This document shows positions 33,125 to 44,161 of a DNA stretch of 64,000 nt, one piece after another. A model generated the notes under the pieces. It saw only the letters and a list, made by a program, of their open reading frames with translations. It had not been told where the DNA came from and ran no database searches. This DNA comes from Mytilus californianus (taxonomy: Eukaryota; Mollusca; Bivalvia; Mytilida; Mytilidae). Every line of letters begins with the position of its first letter. Within the stretch, counting starts at the first letter, position 1. The stretch is from assembly GCF_021869535.1 (NCBI RefSeq), contig NW_026262701.1:49789278-49853277 (forward strand), written 5' to 3'. A program made the position numbers and the translations under genes.

Positions 33125-34806
33125 TTGACCAATAGGGCCAAGTGAGCTTTTCTTATCACTAGTCTGTCGTTAACTTTTACAAAAGTCTTCTCCTCAAACT
33201 ATTGGGCCCAATTTAACCAAACTTGACCACATTCAACATTGGTATATTTAGTTTCAGAAATATGTTCCAATGACACCGCTTGCCAACCAAAATGACTGAT
33301 ATGGCTAAAAATATAACATAGGTATATAAACCAAGTTTTGTCTATTATCTTGAAAACGACTATTAATAGAGAAAAAATGCTGGATTTGTTATTGCCTTTA
33401 AATGATGAATTTTATTCATTTTTCTTTCATTTTTGCTTACTATCTTGGAAACTATAATAGGTAAAGAGAAGCTTTAATATCAAAAATGATAAACAAGACA
33501 AGATCAACAGATAAGTCAAACTGTCTCAAAATCATCAGACGACTTCTTATTGGATTTATTGCCATGTAATGACAATTTTTAGCTCACCTGGCCCAGCGTC
33601 CGTTAAATTTTACAAAAATCTTCTCCCCTGGAACTACATGAATAATTGGAACAAAACTTGGCCAAAATCCATCATCATTGGGATATTTACATGTAGTAAA
33701 AGAAATGTCTGATAACCTACCTGCAAACCTACATTTTCGACATGATTAAAAATAGAATAGAGTGGTAGAAAAAAATGTTTGGCTATTATCTTGAAAACCG
33801 TTGATGATAGAGAAAATCTGTTCCGCCAAAAATGTTAAGAATGATGAGATCTACCTAATGTTAATTGACATCAAAACTGTCAGATGACTTCTTATAGGAG
33901 TTATTGCTCTTAAATGAAAAATTTTACTTTTTTTTCCTCAATTTTGCCGAATTCCTCGAAAATTATAATATATAGAAAGAAACTTTGAAAAACAAAATGA
34001 TCAGCACAAGACAAGATCTACAAATAAGCTACAGTTAACTAATTTTTTTTTTAACCATTTTTCTTAACCATTTTTATACGCCCGTTTACGGGACAAAGTC
34101 CGTCTGTTGTCGGACAATAAATCAAAAACACTTTAACCAATTTGCAAGAAACTTTGGTAAATTGTTTATATATATTGATTTGAGCTCCCTTTCGATTTTT
34201 ATTTATTTTAGATTTTACGTTTCTGAGTTATGGGCTTTTACACCTTTCCTTTGGTTTTCCCGTTTGAATGGTTTTACACTTAGTCTAGTAATTTTTGGGG
34301 CCCTTTATAGCTTGCTGTTCGGTGTGAGCCAAGGCTCCGTGTTGAAGACCGTATTTTGACCTGTATTGGTTTACTTTTATAAATTTTGACATGGATGGAG
34401 AGTTGTCTCATTGGCACTCATACCACATCTTCTTATATCTATTTTATTCATTAAAAAAGGGGGAATTTCCAGTTTTTGGACAATAACTCCAAAACGCTTT
34501 GAGCATTTTCATGAAACTTTGGTGAATTGGTTATATCTATTGAAATAAGCTCCCTTTTTTTTTTTTTTTTTTTTTAATAAATTTCTGATATGACATTGCG
34601 GAGTTATGGAAACTTATTAGTTGAAAACTGTCCAGTTGGCGACGGGCGTATCATGCGCTCATGGCACAGCTCTTTATTTGGCTATGGTCTTGAAAACTAT
34701 ATTAGATAACTCTTAATACTATTATTCCCCTTTAATGATGATTTTTATAAAAGGTGTCAATTGTTGAAGATGCAGGTGAGCGACACAAGCTCTTTAGAGC
34801 CAATAG
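33125..34806 (+). mobile_element. Helentron-like sequence, two overlapping copies
   Basis: A degraded 5' part (AGGGCCAAGTGAGCTTTTCT) begins near 33135. A second 5' end, AGCTCACCTGGCCCAGCGTC, sits at 33581 directly after gccatgtaatgacaattttt. The 3' end at 34774-34806 is CAGGTGAGCGACACAAGC, then a hairpin remnant and AATAG. Another repeat (34076-34674) is inserted within. Confidence 0.75.
34076..34674 (+). repeat. Dispersed repeat F (ACGCCCG family) split by repeat C
   Basis: It begins TATACGCCCGTTTACGGGAC and ends GGCGACGGGCGTATCATGCG then tcatggcacagctctttattt. A minus-strand repeat C copy (about 34187-34445, with GAGCCAAGGCTCCGTGTTG) interrupts it. Both halves contain the phrase gaaactttggtRaattg, so repeat F itself has two internal units. 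Confidence 0.75.
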
Positions 34807-35953
34807 TTTGCGTTTTTGCCTAATATCTGAAAAACTATAGTAGATAGATAGGAACTTAAATTAGCAAAAATAATCAGCAAGACCAGATCTACCCTATTTG
34901 TTGTGTTCTGCCTCTTATCTTTAAAACTTTGGTTAACAGATAAATAGCAAAAATGAACAACAAGACCTGATCTACAAATATGTCAACAGGGTCGTTATTG
35001 TCAGATGACTTCTTATTGGAGTTACTGCCCTTTAATGACAATTCCCTTCATTTTTTTGTTTTGTTTTCCTAATATCGAAAATGCTATAATAGATAAAGAG
35101 AAACTTTAAATATCAAGAGTTATCAGTAAGACAAGGTCTACGAATAAGTGAACACTATTGAAACAGTCTGATCAATTATTGGAGTTATTGCCCTTTAATG
35201 ACAATTTTGCCTAATATCTGAACATTTATAATAGATAGATGGAAGCTTAAAAGTGCAAAAATAACAAACTGTACAAATTAGTTACAATCATCTGACAACC
35301 TCTTATTGGAGTCATTGCCCTGTAATGACGATTTTTACATTTTTTTTGTGTTTTTGTCTAACATCAGAAAAACTACAACAGATAGATAGAAACTTTAATA
35401 TTCAAAAATATTAAAAATGATCAGCAAGACAAAACCTACAATTAAGTTTCATGGTAGAAATAGTTAATTGACTCCTTGTTTGAGTCATTGCTCTTTTATG
35501 ACGCAATTTTTACCCATTTTTAGTGTTCTGTATCTGATCTTGAAAACTATGATAGATAGTTAGACTCTTTAAATAGCAAAAATGATCATCAAGACTAGGT
35601 CTACATATAAGTATATAAGGCCAATATCATCAGTAGACTCCTTATTGGAGTTCTTTAATGGAGATTTTTACTAATATTTTGTGGGTTTGCCTATTATCTT
35701 GAAAATTATAATAGATAGACACTTTAAATTGCAAAAATTATCATAAAGACAAGATCTATAGATATGCAAAATTTTGCCGAAATCGTTTTGTACCTCTTTA
35801 GAGGAGTGATTGCCCTTCAATGACAAATTTTTACCCTTTTTAGCTCACCATTCCTTCATTATCATAAAGACAAGATCAATAGATATGCAAAATTTTGCCG
35901 AAATCCTTTTGTACCTCTTTATAGGAGTGATTGCCCTTCAATGACAGATTTTT
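34807..35953 (+). repeat. Tandem 160-180-bp units of Helentron-like body
   Basis: Roughly six diverged units share the phrases actataatagatagatag, gcaagacaagatctaca and ttattggagttattgccctt. Near 35742-35950 a 110-bp segment is duplicated, with a truncated AGCTCACC start (35842) between the copies. This is an internal array of the element family rather than a distinct satellite. Confidence 0.75.
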
Positions 35954-37466
35954 AGCTCACCTGGCCCGAAGGGCCAAGTGAGCTTTTCTCATCACTTGGC
36001 GTCCGTCGTCCGTCGTCCGTCGTCGGCGTTAACTTTTTACATTTTGAACTTCTTCTAGAGAACCACTGAATGGAATGAAACCAAACATGGCATGAATGTT
36101 TCTTATGAGGTGCTGACCAAGTGTTGTTACTTTGTAGCCGATCCATTATCCAAGATGGCCGCCAGCGGGGGACTTAGTTTAACATAGGACCCTATGGGAA
36201 ATGCATACAAATGACTTACCACTGAATGGAATAAAACCAAACATGGCATGAATGTTCCTTATGAGGTGCTCACCAAGTGTTGTTACTTTGTAGCCGATCC
36301 ATCATCCAAGATGGCCGCCAGCGGGGGACTTAGTTTAACATAGGACCCTATGGGAAATGCATACAAATGACTTCTTTTAGAGAACCACTGAATGGAATAA
36401 CACCAAACATGGCATGAATGTTCCTTATGAGGTGTTGACCATGTGTTGTTACTTTGTAGCCGATCCATCATCCAAGATGGCCGCCATCGGGGAACTTAGT
36501 TTAACATAGGACCCTATGGGAAATACATACAAATGTCTTCTTTTAGAGAACCACTGAATGGAATGAAACCAAACATGGCATGAATGTTCCTTATGAGGTG
36601 CTGACCAAGTGTTGTTACTTTGTAGCCGATCCATCATCCAAGATGGCCGCCAGCGGGGGACTTAGTTTAACATAGGACCCTATGGGAAATACATAAAAAT
36701 GTCTTCTTTTAGAGAACCACTGAATGGAATGGAACCAAACATGGCATGAATGTTCCGTATGAGATGCTGACCAAGTGTTGTTACTTTGCAGTCGGTCCAT
36801 CATCCAAGATGGCCGCCAGCGGGGGACTTAGTTTAACATAGGACCCTATGGGAAATACATACAAATGTCTTCTTTTAGAGAACCACTGAATGGAATGAAA
36901 CAAAACATGGCATGAATGTTCCTTATGAGGTTCTGACCAAGTGTTGTTACTTTGTAGCCGATCCATCATCCAAGATGGCCGCCAGCGGGGGACTTAGTTG
37001 AACATAGGACCCTATGGGAAATACATACAAATGTCTTCATTTAGAGAACCAATAAATGGAATGGAACCAAACATGGCATGAATGTTCCTTATGAGATGTT
37101 GACCAAGTGTTGTTACTTTGCAGCCGATCCATCATCCAAGATGGCCGACAGCGGGGGACTTAGTTTAACATAGGACCCTATGGGAAATACATACAATTGT
37201 CTTCTTTTAGAGAACCACTGAATGGAATTGAACCAAACATGGCATGAATGTTCCTTATGAGTTGCTGACCAAGTGTTGTTACTTTGTTGCCGATTTACTG
37301 TTCAAGATGGCCACCAGGATATTTTATTAAATAACGGGACCAATATTAATCAAAATTTGGCCTCAATCATTATTTGGGTATCTGTTATGATTTTTATCTA
37401 TCTTTACATGATTTCTAAAACCAAAGTAGAGTCAGGTGAGCGACACAGGCTCTTGAGAGCCTCTAG
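35954..37466 (+). mobile_element. Helentron-like element with both ends and internal array
   Basis: The 5' end is AGCTCACCTGGCCCGAAGGG, then tcacttggcgtccgtcgtcc. The 3' end is CAGGTGAGCGACACAGGC with hairpin GGCTCTTGAGAGCC and TCTAG at 37466. Almost all of the interior is an eight-unit tandem array (36056-37300). It is the best-preserved pair of ends after the copy at 3371. Confidence 0.85.
36056..37300 (+). repeat. 166-bp tandem array, eight units
   Basis: Units start AGAGAACCACTGAATGGAAT and pass through CCAAGATGGCCGCCAGCGGG, with starts near 36056, 36376, 36542, 36708, 36874, 37040 and 37206, plus a shortened unit near 36220. The constant 166-bp spacing makes repeated 62-codon minus-strand frames, which are artefacts. 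Confidence 0.95.
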
Positions 37467-39384
37467 TTTTACCTTCCGGAACGGTGAGCTTTATCCATCA
37501 CTTGGCGTCCGTCGTCGTCCGTAGTCGTCGTCCATCATCGTCGTCCGTCTGGTGTAAACTATTTCAAACATCCTCTCCTTTGAAACTACTGAACCAATTC
37601 CAACCAAACTTAAGCTGAATGATCCTTAGGGTATCTAGAATAAAGCTTGTGTTTTATTTTCTGTTTCGTCAAAAAAACATGGCCACCATGGCTAAAAATA
37701 GAACATAAGGGGTAAAATGCAGTTTTTGGCTTATATCTCATAAACCAAAGCAGTTAGATCAAATCTGATAGGGTAAAAGTGTTCATAAGGCAAAGTTCTA
37801 TCAGCCCTGAAATTTTCAGATGAATCTAATAACCCATTGTTGGGTTGCTGCCACTAAATTGGTAATTTTAAGGAAATTTTGCAGTTTTTGGTTATTATCT
37901 TGAATAGTATTAATGATAAAGATAAACTGTAAACAGCAAATATGTTCAGCAAAGTAAGATCTACAAATAAGTTTATATGACCAAAATTGTCAATTGACCC
38001 CTTAAAGAGTTATTGCCGTTTCAGGACAATTTTACACAATTTGTTTATCATGTTTTCTAACTTTAAAAAATCTTCTCCTCTGATACCACTGAACCAATTC
38101 CAACTAAACTTAAGCTGAATGATTCTTAGGGTATCTAGAATAAAGTGTGTGTTTAATTTTCTGTTTCGTCAAAAAACATGGCCACCATGGCTAAAGTAGA
38201 ACATAGGGGTAAAATGCAGTTTTTGGCTTATATCTAAAAAACCAAAGCAGTTAGAGAGCAAATCTGACAAGGGGTAAAAGTGTTCATAAGTCAAAGTTCT
38301 ATCAGCCCTGAAAATTTCAGATGATTCTAATAACCAATTGTTGGGTTGCTGCCACTAAAATTGGTTATTTTAATGGAAATTTTGCAGTTTTTGGTTATTA
38401 TCTTGAATAGTATTAATGATAAAGATAAACTGTAAACAGCAAATATGTTCAGCAAAGTAAGATCTACAAATAAGTTTATATGACCAAAATTGTCAATTGA
38501 CCCCTTAAGGAGTATTGCCCTTTGAGGACAATTTTACACAATTTGTTTATCATGTTTTCTAACTTTAGAAAATCTTCTCTGAAACAACTGAACAAATTCC
38601 AACCAAACTTAAGCTGAATGATCCTTAGGGTATCTAGAATAAAGTTTGTGTTTTATTTTCTGTTTCGTCAAAAAACATGACCGCCATGGCTAAAATTAGA
38701 ACATACGGGTAAAATGCAGTTTTTGGCTAATATATCTCAAACACTGAAGCAATTAGAGCAAATCTGATGAGAGGTTAAAATGTTCATATGTTAAGTTCTA
38801 TCAGCCATGAAATTTTCAGACGTATCTTACAGTCCATTGTTGGGTTGCTTCCACTTAATTGGTAATTTTAAGGAATTTTGCAGTTTTTGGTTATTATCTT
38901 GAATATTATTAATGATAAAGATAAAATGTCAACAGCAAAAATGTTCAGCAAAGTAAGATCTACAAATAAGTTAATATGACCAAAATTGTCAAATGTGTCC
39001 TTAAGGCGTTATTGCCCTTTAAAAACAATTTTTCACGATTTGTTCATCTAGTTTGCTTACTTTAAAAAATCTTCTCCTTTGAAACTGATGAATCAATTTC
39101 AGCCAAACTTAAGCTGAATGAGTTTCAGAGTATCTAGTATAAATTTTGTATTTTATTTTCTTGTACGTCAAGAAACATAGCCACTATGGCTAAAATGGAA
39201 CATAGGGGTAAAATGTATTTCTTTGCTTATGAAGAAAATATTACAGATCCAAAGAACATCTGAATGGAATTTTTAAGCCACTCATTAATCATGTTAATAT
39301 ATATTAAAAAGCAAAAATAATCATTGATGAAAGATTTAAGCAAAAAATTACAGGTGAGCGATTCAGGCTCTTGAGAGCCTCTTG
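37467..39384 (+). mobile_element. Helentron-like element with about 500-bp tandem units
   Basis: A degraded 5' end (GGTGAGCTTTATCCATCACT, then tggcgtccgtcgtcgtccg) follows the previous element directly. About 3.3 units of roughly 500 bp follow, starting near 37565, 38065, 38567 and 39065 with aaaatcttctcc(tt/tc)tgaaac. The 3' end is CAGGTGAGCGATTCAGGC with hairpin GGCTCTTGAGAGCC and TCTTG at 39384. Confidence 0.85.
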
Positions 39385-39571
39385 TTTGAGTTTTCGCAAA
39401 GAACTTAAGAAGACCGAGAGACACTGTAAGCAACAAAAAAAAATTATCAAGCAATACAAGATCAACAAAAAAGAGATTTTTATCTTGAATTCTCCACAAT
39501 GTTTGAGAGTGTCTATTGTTGAAGATGCACATAGACCTTGGTGAGTGACACAGGCTCTTTAGAGCCTCTAG
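39385..39571 (+). mobile_element. Helentron-like 3' tail fragment
   Basis: A short remnant ends GGTGAGTGACACAGGC, hairpin GGCTCTTTAGAGCC and TCTAG before TTTA. With the previous element it shows two 3' termini 187 bp apart, consistent with one copy inserted near the end of another. Confidence 0.75.
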
Positions 39572-40503
39572 TTTATATTTTTTTTCTTAGAGTTATATTT
39601 CAAAATTGAATTTGTTCAAGTTTTACATATTAGTCCAGTTCTCAGTTTAAAAACAAAGTGACTTACAGTTATGTAACTTGCTTTTGAAATGCATCTAGTA
39701 GTACTCATAAGCTCTTGAAAGTTGAATGGAATTGTGGAATTGATATCCATTTGTTCATACTTGAGAACTTAGTCTTTTTTTAGCAAAATTTACAAATGAC
39801 CAAACCAATTTGTGAAATCACCTACTATAGTTTTCAATCCAGATCCCTGAAATTTCACAGAAAGTATTTCATCTATAAATCCAGACACTTAAAACCTCCA
39901 ATAGGGAGTTAATAAATGATTTTTGCCCTCCCAAGTTTTACATGTTATATTTTCACATGTTTAAATGTTCTCCACTTTTAAGAAACATTCTTTCCAACCT
40001 GGCTGTTTGAGTCTCTGATCCATTTTATGTTAAATTTGATTCTGCAAATTGCCCATTATAAGCACGAGGCATTTGAGAGCTTGGCATGTGGTATGGGCAC
40101 TTATCTATTTTTTAAGACCTCATATTAACATCTGTATAGCTATTGCCATTTTTAGCTGAACTTGCCCAAATGGTCATGTGACCTTTTCCCATCACTTGTC
40201 ATCATCTGTTACCTTTTCGCATCGTCATCTGTTAACTTAAAAAAATCTCCTTTGAAACTACCGGTACTTACCCAATTAGAACCACACTTGACTGATTTTC
40301 TGGGTATAGGTAAACCTTGAATTTAAATGTTAAATGAAGAACAAATTTTATATAGGCTTGTATGCAGAGTTTAAAAATATAATGAAGTAAAATTTCCAAG
40401 ATAATACAAACTTACCTCAATCCATGGAAATTGGTACCCATAAAATAAACAAAATTCACAGTAATTGATATAATTTTGTTATATGAATGTATATTACTTT
40501 TAG
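39572..40503 (+). other. Intron; degraded Helentron-like 5' end at 40151
   Basis: At 40151-40330 AGCTGAACTTGCCCAAATGG, then ccatcacttgtcatcatct, resembles a decayed AGCTCACCTGGCCC start. The rest is unassigned. The acceptor ATTACTTTTAG of exon 13 ends the stretch. Confidence 0.55.
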
Positions 40504-40568
40504 ATTTATGGAAAGTCTGATATGTGGATTGGTCTGAATAAATTGAATCGTCAGTATGAAGGCTACAG
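40504..40568 (+). CDS. Exon 13: CTLD4 WIGL strand (65 nt)
   Basis: Acceptor ATTACTTTTAG, phase 0; donor GTAACA, phase 2. It encodes IYGKSDMWIGLNKLNRQY then EGYR, the WIGL strand and the beginning of the long loop. The preceding intron is 7.5 kb and consists mainly of Helentron-like arrays. Confidence 0.9.
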
Positions 40569-40815
40569 GTAACATTTGTACTATTCTTTGTAAAGGTATT
40601 CTCTATGGAAAAAAACATCAACCTTCAGAAGAATTACAAATAAAAGCAGTGTTCTGCTTTTGGTTTTGTGATTTTTGATTTTGCTAATGAATCATGACTT
40701 AGTTCATCACATCACTTCTTTTCCATTCATTTTACAGACTTTGTCTCTTGCTTTGATGATGTCATTAAAGGTGTGTCTTTATTGAGGTGTACACATTGAT
40801 AGTTATTGGTTATGG

Positions 40816-41080
40816 CATATATTATATTCCCACTTTAGAAGTGGGGCAATATTGCAATCACCTTGTGTCTGTCCAGCAAATATTTTGATGACACTTTTCT
40901 CAGAAACTACTTAATAATATTATTTACCTAATATTGGTAAGCAGCTTCACAGTTATGAGTTGTAATGTGTAAGCACTATTCGGATCTGTCAGGTGTTTAC
41001 TTCCTATTTTCAGATACTTTGAATTACTAATGGGGGTTTGCTTAACAGGACAACACTTGCATTCCTTGTTAATTCATGGG
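40816..41080 (+). repeat. Diverged dispersed repeat related to repeat D
   Basis: Head TTCCCACTTTAGAAGTGGGG and body tttctcagaaactacttaat and cttcctattttcagatac resemble repeat D, with a truncated tail near cttgttaattc. Confidence 0.55.
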
Positions 41081-41449
41081 GATAACCTATAATCATCCAG
41101 GTCAATAGACCAGATTTTGACAGGTGTAACCTCACTAACCTTGGGAATTTACTTACTCCCACATTTGTTAATGACTCACCCCTGGGTCAACAAATCACCA
41201 TTGATTTTAGTTTTTGACCTGCTATTATAAGTTTCTGTAAGTTCCTCATGAATTTAAGCAACAAACTGATTAATAACTGTGAAGGAATAAATCTGCAATT
41301 AAAGGATAAATAATGGCCTTAATTATTTCTTTGCATTTCCAACTTATTATTGTTACTTTCTCTAAGATTTATTACACAAAAAGGAATTGGAAAGCTTTAA
41401 CAGATAAAAGTAACACCAAGATTTACTGAAAGACCATTTTATTAAATTT

Positions 41450-41554
41450 TGTAAATTCAGAAGTTTTTGCGACGTTTGTATTATTTCAAAAAGTGTGTAG
41501 GATAGGTGAGGCAATCCCAATAATAAATGCACGCAAAAGTTTCTAAATATACAG
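41450..41554. mobile_element. Palindromic MITE, CTGTAAATTC family, copy D (deleted)
   Basis: Ends TGTAAATTCAGAAGTTTTTG and TTTCTAAATATACAG, with TA on the right. It retains aataataaatgcacgcaa but has lost the centre, leaving 105 bp. Confidence 0.75.
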
Positions 41555-41916
41555 TACTCTGTATATTCATGATGTTAGCACAAACTTACATTTTAGATGA
41601 CATACTGTGTAAAAGCAAAAGGTTGTGTAACCGAAAATAATGGTGTCAAAATTCAGAGGAGAAGCATAGTAGTCTTTGAAACTTGAAACAAACAAAAAAA
41701 AAAAACAAAAAAACAGATTCACTTTTTGGGGTAAAGAGTTTAAAAAATGTAATCAAAACCCTTATTTCACTGGCTTGATAGCTATATTCTCAAGACCTCA
41801 TCTCTACCTGTGAGAGTTCAAACAACAAAGTGCAATCAGGTGAATATTCTCCAGCCTATTTCATGAATTTATTGATAATTATTAATAATATATACTCTGG
41901 TATTCAAGTTACAAAA

Positions 41917-42279
41917 AACTGCCTTGGTGGTGTTGTGGTAGCGTGTTCACCTCGAGTGCGGGAGGTCGTGGGTTCAAAACCCGGACAGGTCAAACCGAAG
42001 ACTTTAAAATTGGTATTTGCTGCTTCTCCACCAAGCAGGTGGCATTAAGGAGTAAGAGCAAAGACTGGTTGGCTCAGAGTCAGAATATCGTGTCCAGGTA
42101 AGGTGATATGTCTTCTTGCGGACTGTTACCTTGTGAACTAGAACGTTAAAAATCCGGCTCAGCGTGTCGGTCTAGTACAAAGCAGGGTTAATGTTCATAT
42201 TACATTAACATGTTCTCGTCCTGAATATGCATATTAATTTGCCGCTGGACATTAAGGAGCCATCCATCATCATCATCAT
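41917..42279 (+). mobile_element. tRNA-derived SINE with 12-bp TSD
   Basis: The target duplication CAAGTTACAAAA occurs at 41905-41916 and 42280-42291. The tRNA-like head contains a B box (GGTTCAAAACC at 41971) and an A-box-like GTGGTAGCGTG (about 41936). Then come a unique body, a 3' segment with TTTGCCGCTGGACATTAAGG, and a CATCATCATCATC tail. RNA polymerase III transcription with LINE-mediated insertion is the family rule. The perfect 12-bp duplication indicates a fairly young copy. Confidence 0.92.
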
Positions 42280-42745
42280 CAAGTTACAAAATGATGTGTA
42301 TAAACATACTTGTCAAGAAAATCATTTTATTGAAAATAGCATAAGTTGTGCATGGTGTATGACTCGATCTGTTCTAAAAATAAGTTCAATTACAATTGTA
42401 CAATTATGAACAAAGCAACATTATTCCAACTCCAATTCAAAGTATTGCTTAGATCGGAGGGGACACACTATATAACAAATAACATTTCAGGACTCAACCT
42501 TCTCCTTGCGCCAAATATCCAATTTCAAAAAAAAAATAAAAAAAATAGCAATTTTTGGTAAAGAAAAAGGACAATATTTCCATAGAAACAAAGATGTGTC
42601 ATACAAAGCTACCAGACATAACATTGCAAGTTTAGTAGTTTGGTCTTATTACATGCTCATAATAAGATAGATTATCAAATGATTGCCCCTATTGGAACTT
42701 TTAAGGAGTTTAAAATTGTTCATATACATGTACATTATATTTTAG

Positions 42746-42843
42746 ATGGAATGATAATTCCCCAGTGAACTATGTATCATGGGGCTCAGGCAAACCAGGT
42801 TATCCTTCTGTTAACAAGTGTGTCAAGATACAGTCCAGTTCAG
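42746..42843 (+). CDS. Exon 14: CTLD4 long loop, EPN lost
   Basis: Acceptor TATATTTTAG, phase 2; donor GTATGT at 42844, phase 1. The product WNDNSPVNYVSWGSGKPG, then VNKCVKIQSSS, has the loop motif GKPG in place of EPN, so mannose-type binding is unlikely. The last 74 nt of the exon, through the donor, are repeated twice downstream, creating a second donor-like site at 42918. Confidence 0.88.
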
Positions 42844-42991
42844 GTATGTATTCTGGGGCTCAGGCAAACCAGGTTACGCTTCTGTTCACATGTGTGTCAA
42901 GATACAGTCCGGTTTAGGTATGTATCCTGGGGCTCAGGCAAACCAGGTTATCCTTTTGTCAACAGGATTGTCAAGATACAGTCAGGTTCAG
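42770..42991 (+). repeat. 74-bp triplication including exon 14 end and splice donor
   Basis: Three consecutive 74-bp units (42770, 42844, 42918) share TGGGGCTCAGGCAAACCAGG and GTCAAGATACAGTC. Units 1 and 2 end CAG or TAG followed by GTATGT; unit 3 is followed by TCTGTC and has no donor. Using the second donor would add 74 nt, shift the frame and end in a TAG at 42915-42917. Confidence 0.95.
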
Positions 42992-43329
42992 TCTGTCTGA
43001 TTGTACATTTGCATTGTAAGTGCAACTCCTATCTGGCTGAATGGATATAAATGAAACTTTTCACAGCTGTTGAACACTAGTTGGGGATGTTTATGCAGCA
43101 ATAAAATATCTGTTCAGCATATTATAGGGGAAGTTATCAAATTAATTGTGTAGGAGTATTCATTTTTTTAGTTTACTCACAGTTCTAGATGTGTCCATAT
43201 CTTGTTTGGAAAGTCGTCTAAATTTGATTAACAAAATGAAGGTCTGGCTAAAATGCCTTCCTGGTAGGTCACAGTGTTTTATAGTGGAAAAAAATCTTGA
43301 TGTTAATCTATCCAAATATTGTGTTTCAG

Positions 43330-43479
43330 GTCGTTGGATTGACTCTAACTGTAAAAGACTCAAAACAGGTTATATTTGCAAGAGAAAAAATGACACAGAT
43401 AGTTTTACAACAACCCCAGCCTCTACTATGCCTACAGTGAGAGGTGGATGTTTGGGAGGATTCATCAGATCTACGTTCA
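43330..43479 (+). CDS. Exon 15: CTLD4 C-terminus, Thr/Pro linker, CTLD5 start
   Basis: Acceptor TTGTGTTTCAG, donor GTAAGA; phase 1 at both ends. GRWIDSNCKRLKTGYICKRK is the CTLD4 tail, with WID where WND is usual. A Thr/Ser/Pro linker (FTTTPASTMPT) and GGCLGGFIRSTF follow, the first Cys and strand of CTLD5. Confidence 0.92.
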
Positions 43480-43721
43480 GTAAGATATTTATGGTTTTTA
43501 ATGTTGGGTCTGATGAGATTTGTCCATGTTAGACAGTTCAATTTTTATCTTGCCCTGACGGAGTCAAAAAGTGAGACTTGGACATGTTTCGGGCCGTGTG
43601 AGCAGCAACAATTTGTTAAAGTTCATGATTTGATCAGGGTAAGGAGAACTGCTAGTGGTAAATGATGTTTGTTAAGCCATTGTAATAGTGTTGGCATATC
43701 ATATTTCCATGGAGATTATTC

Positions 43722-44161
43722 AACCCCTCTTCCCTAAAATTTGTGATTAGGTCAGTTTAAGGGAACAATGTATGATAAATCAATGATATTTGGTATGCAG
43801 ATGTATACAAAGCATTTGCACTTCTCATTTCAGTGGAGATTAATTGGCCCTCCCTCCTCATTAATGGTCTGTTGAATTTGAAACTTGAATGATTAGTCTG
43901 GCTCAGGTCTTTATATTCCTTTCACAGATTCAATGAAATCAAACCCCTCTTCCCTAAAATTTGTGATTAGGTCAGTTTAAGGGAACAATGTATGATAAAT
44001 CAATGATATTTGGTATGCAGATGTATACAAAGCATTTGCACTTCTCATTTCAGCGGAGATTAATTGGCCCTCCCTCCTCATTAATGGTCTGTTGAATTTG
44101 AAACTTGAATGATTAGTCTGGCTCAGGTCTTTATATTCCTTTCACAGATTCAATGAAATCA
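43722..44161 (+). repeat. 220-bp tandem duplication
   Basis: Two adjacent 220-bp copies starting AACCCCTCTTCCCTAAAATT differ by eye at one base (cagTggag and cagCggag). This is a recent tandem duplication within the intron, not linked to recognisable element ends. Confidence 0.95.

Noticed and set aside
35952-36969. Five similar 61-64-codon minus-strand frames (starting M-D-R-L-Q-S-N-N-T-W)
   Set aside because: They are the same minus-strand phrase read once per 166-bp tandem unit; 166 is not a multiple of 3, so they cannot join into one protein, and no splice or domain evidence exists.
42772-43050. Frames across the 74-bp triplication as coding repeats
   Set aside because: They read through splice donors in a shifted frame; the correct exon 14 frame ends at 42843 and matches exons 13 and 15.
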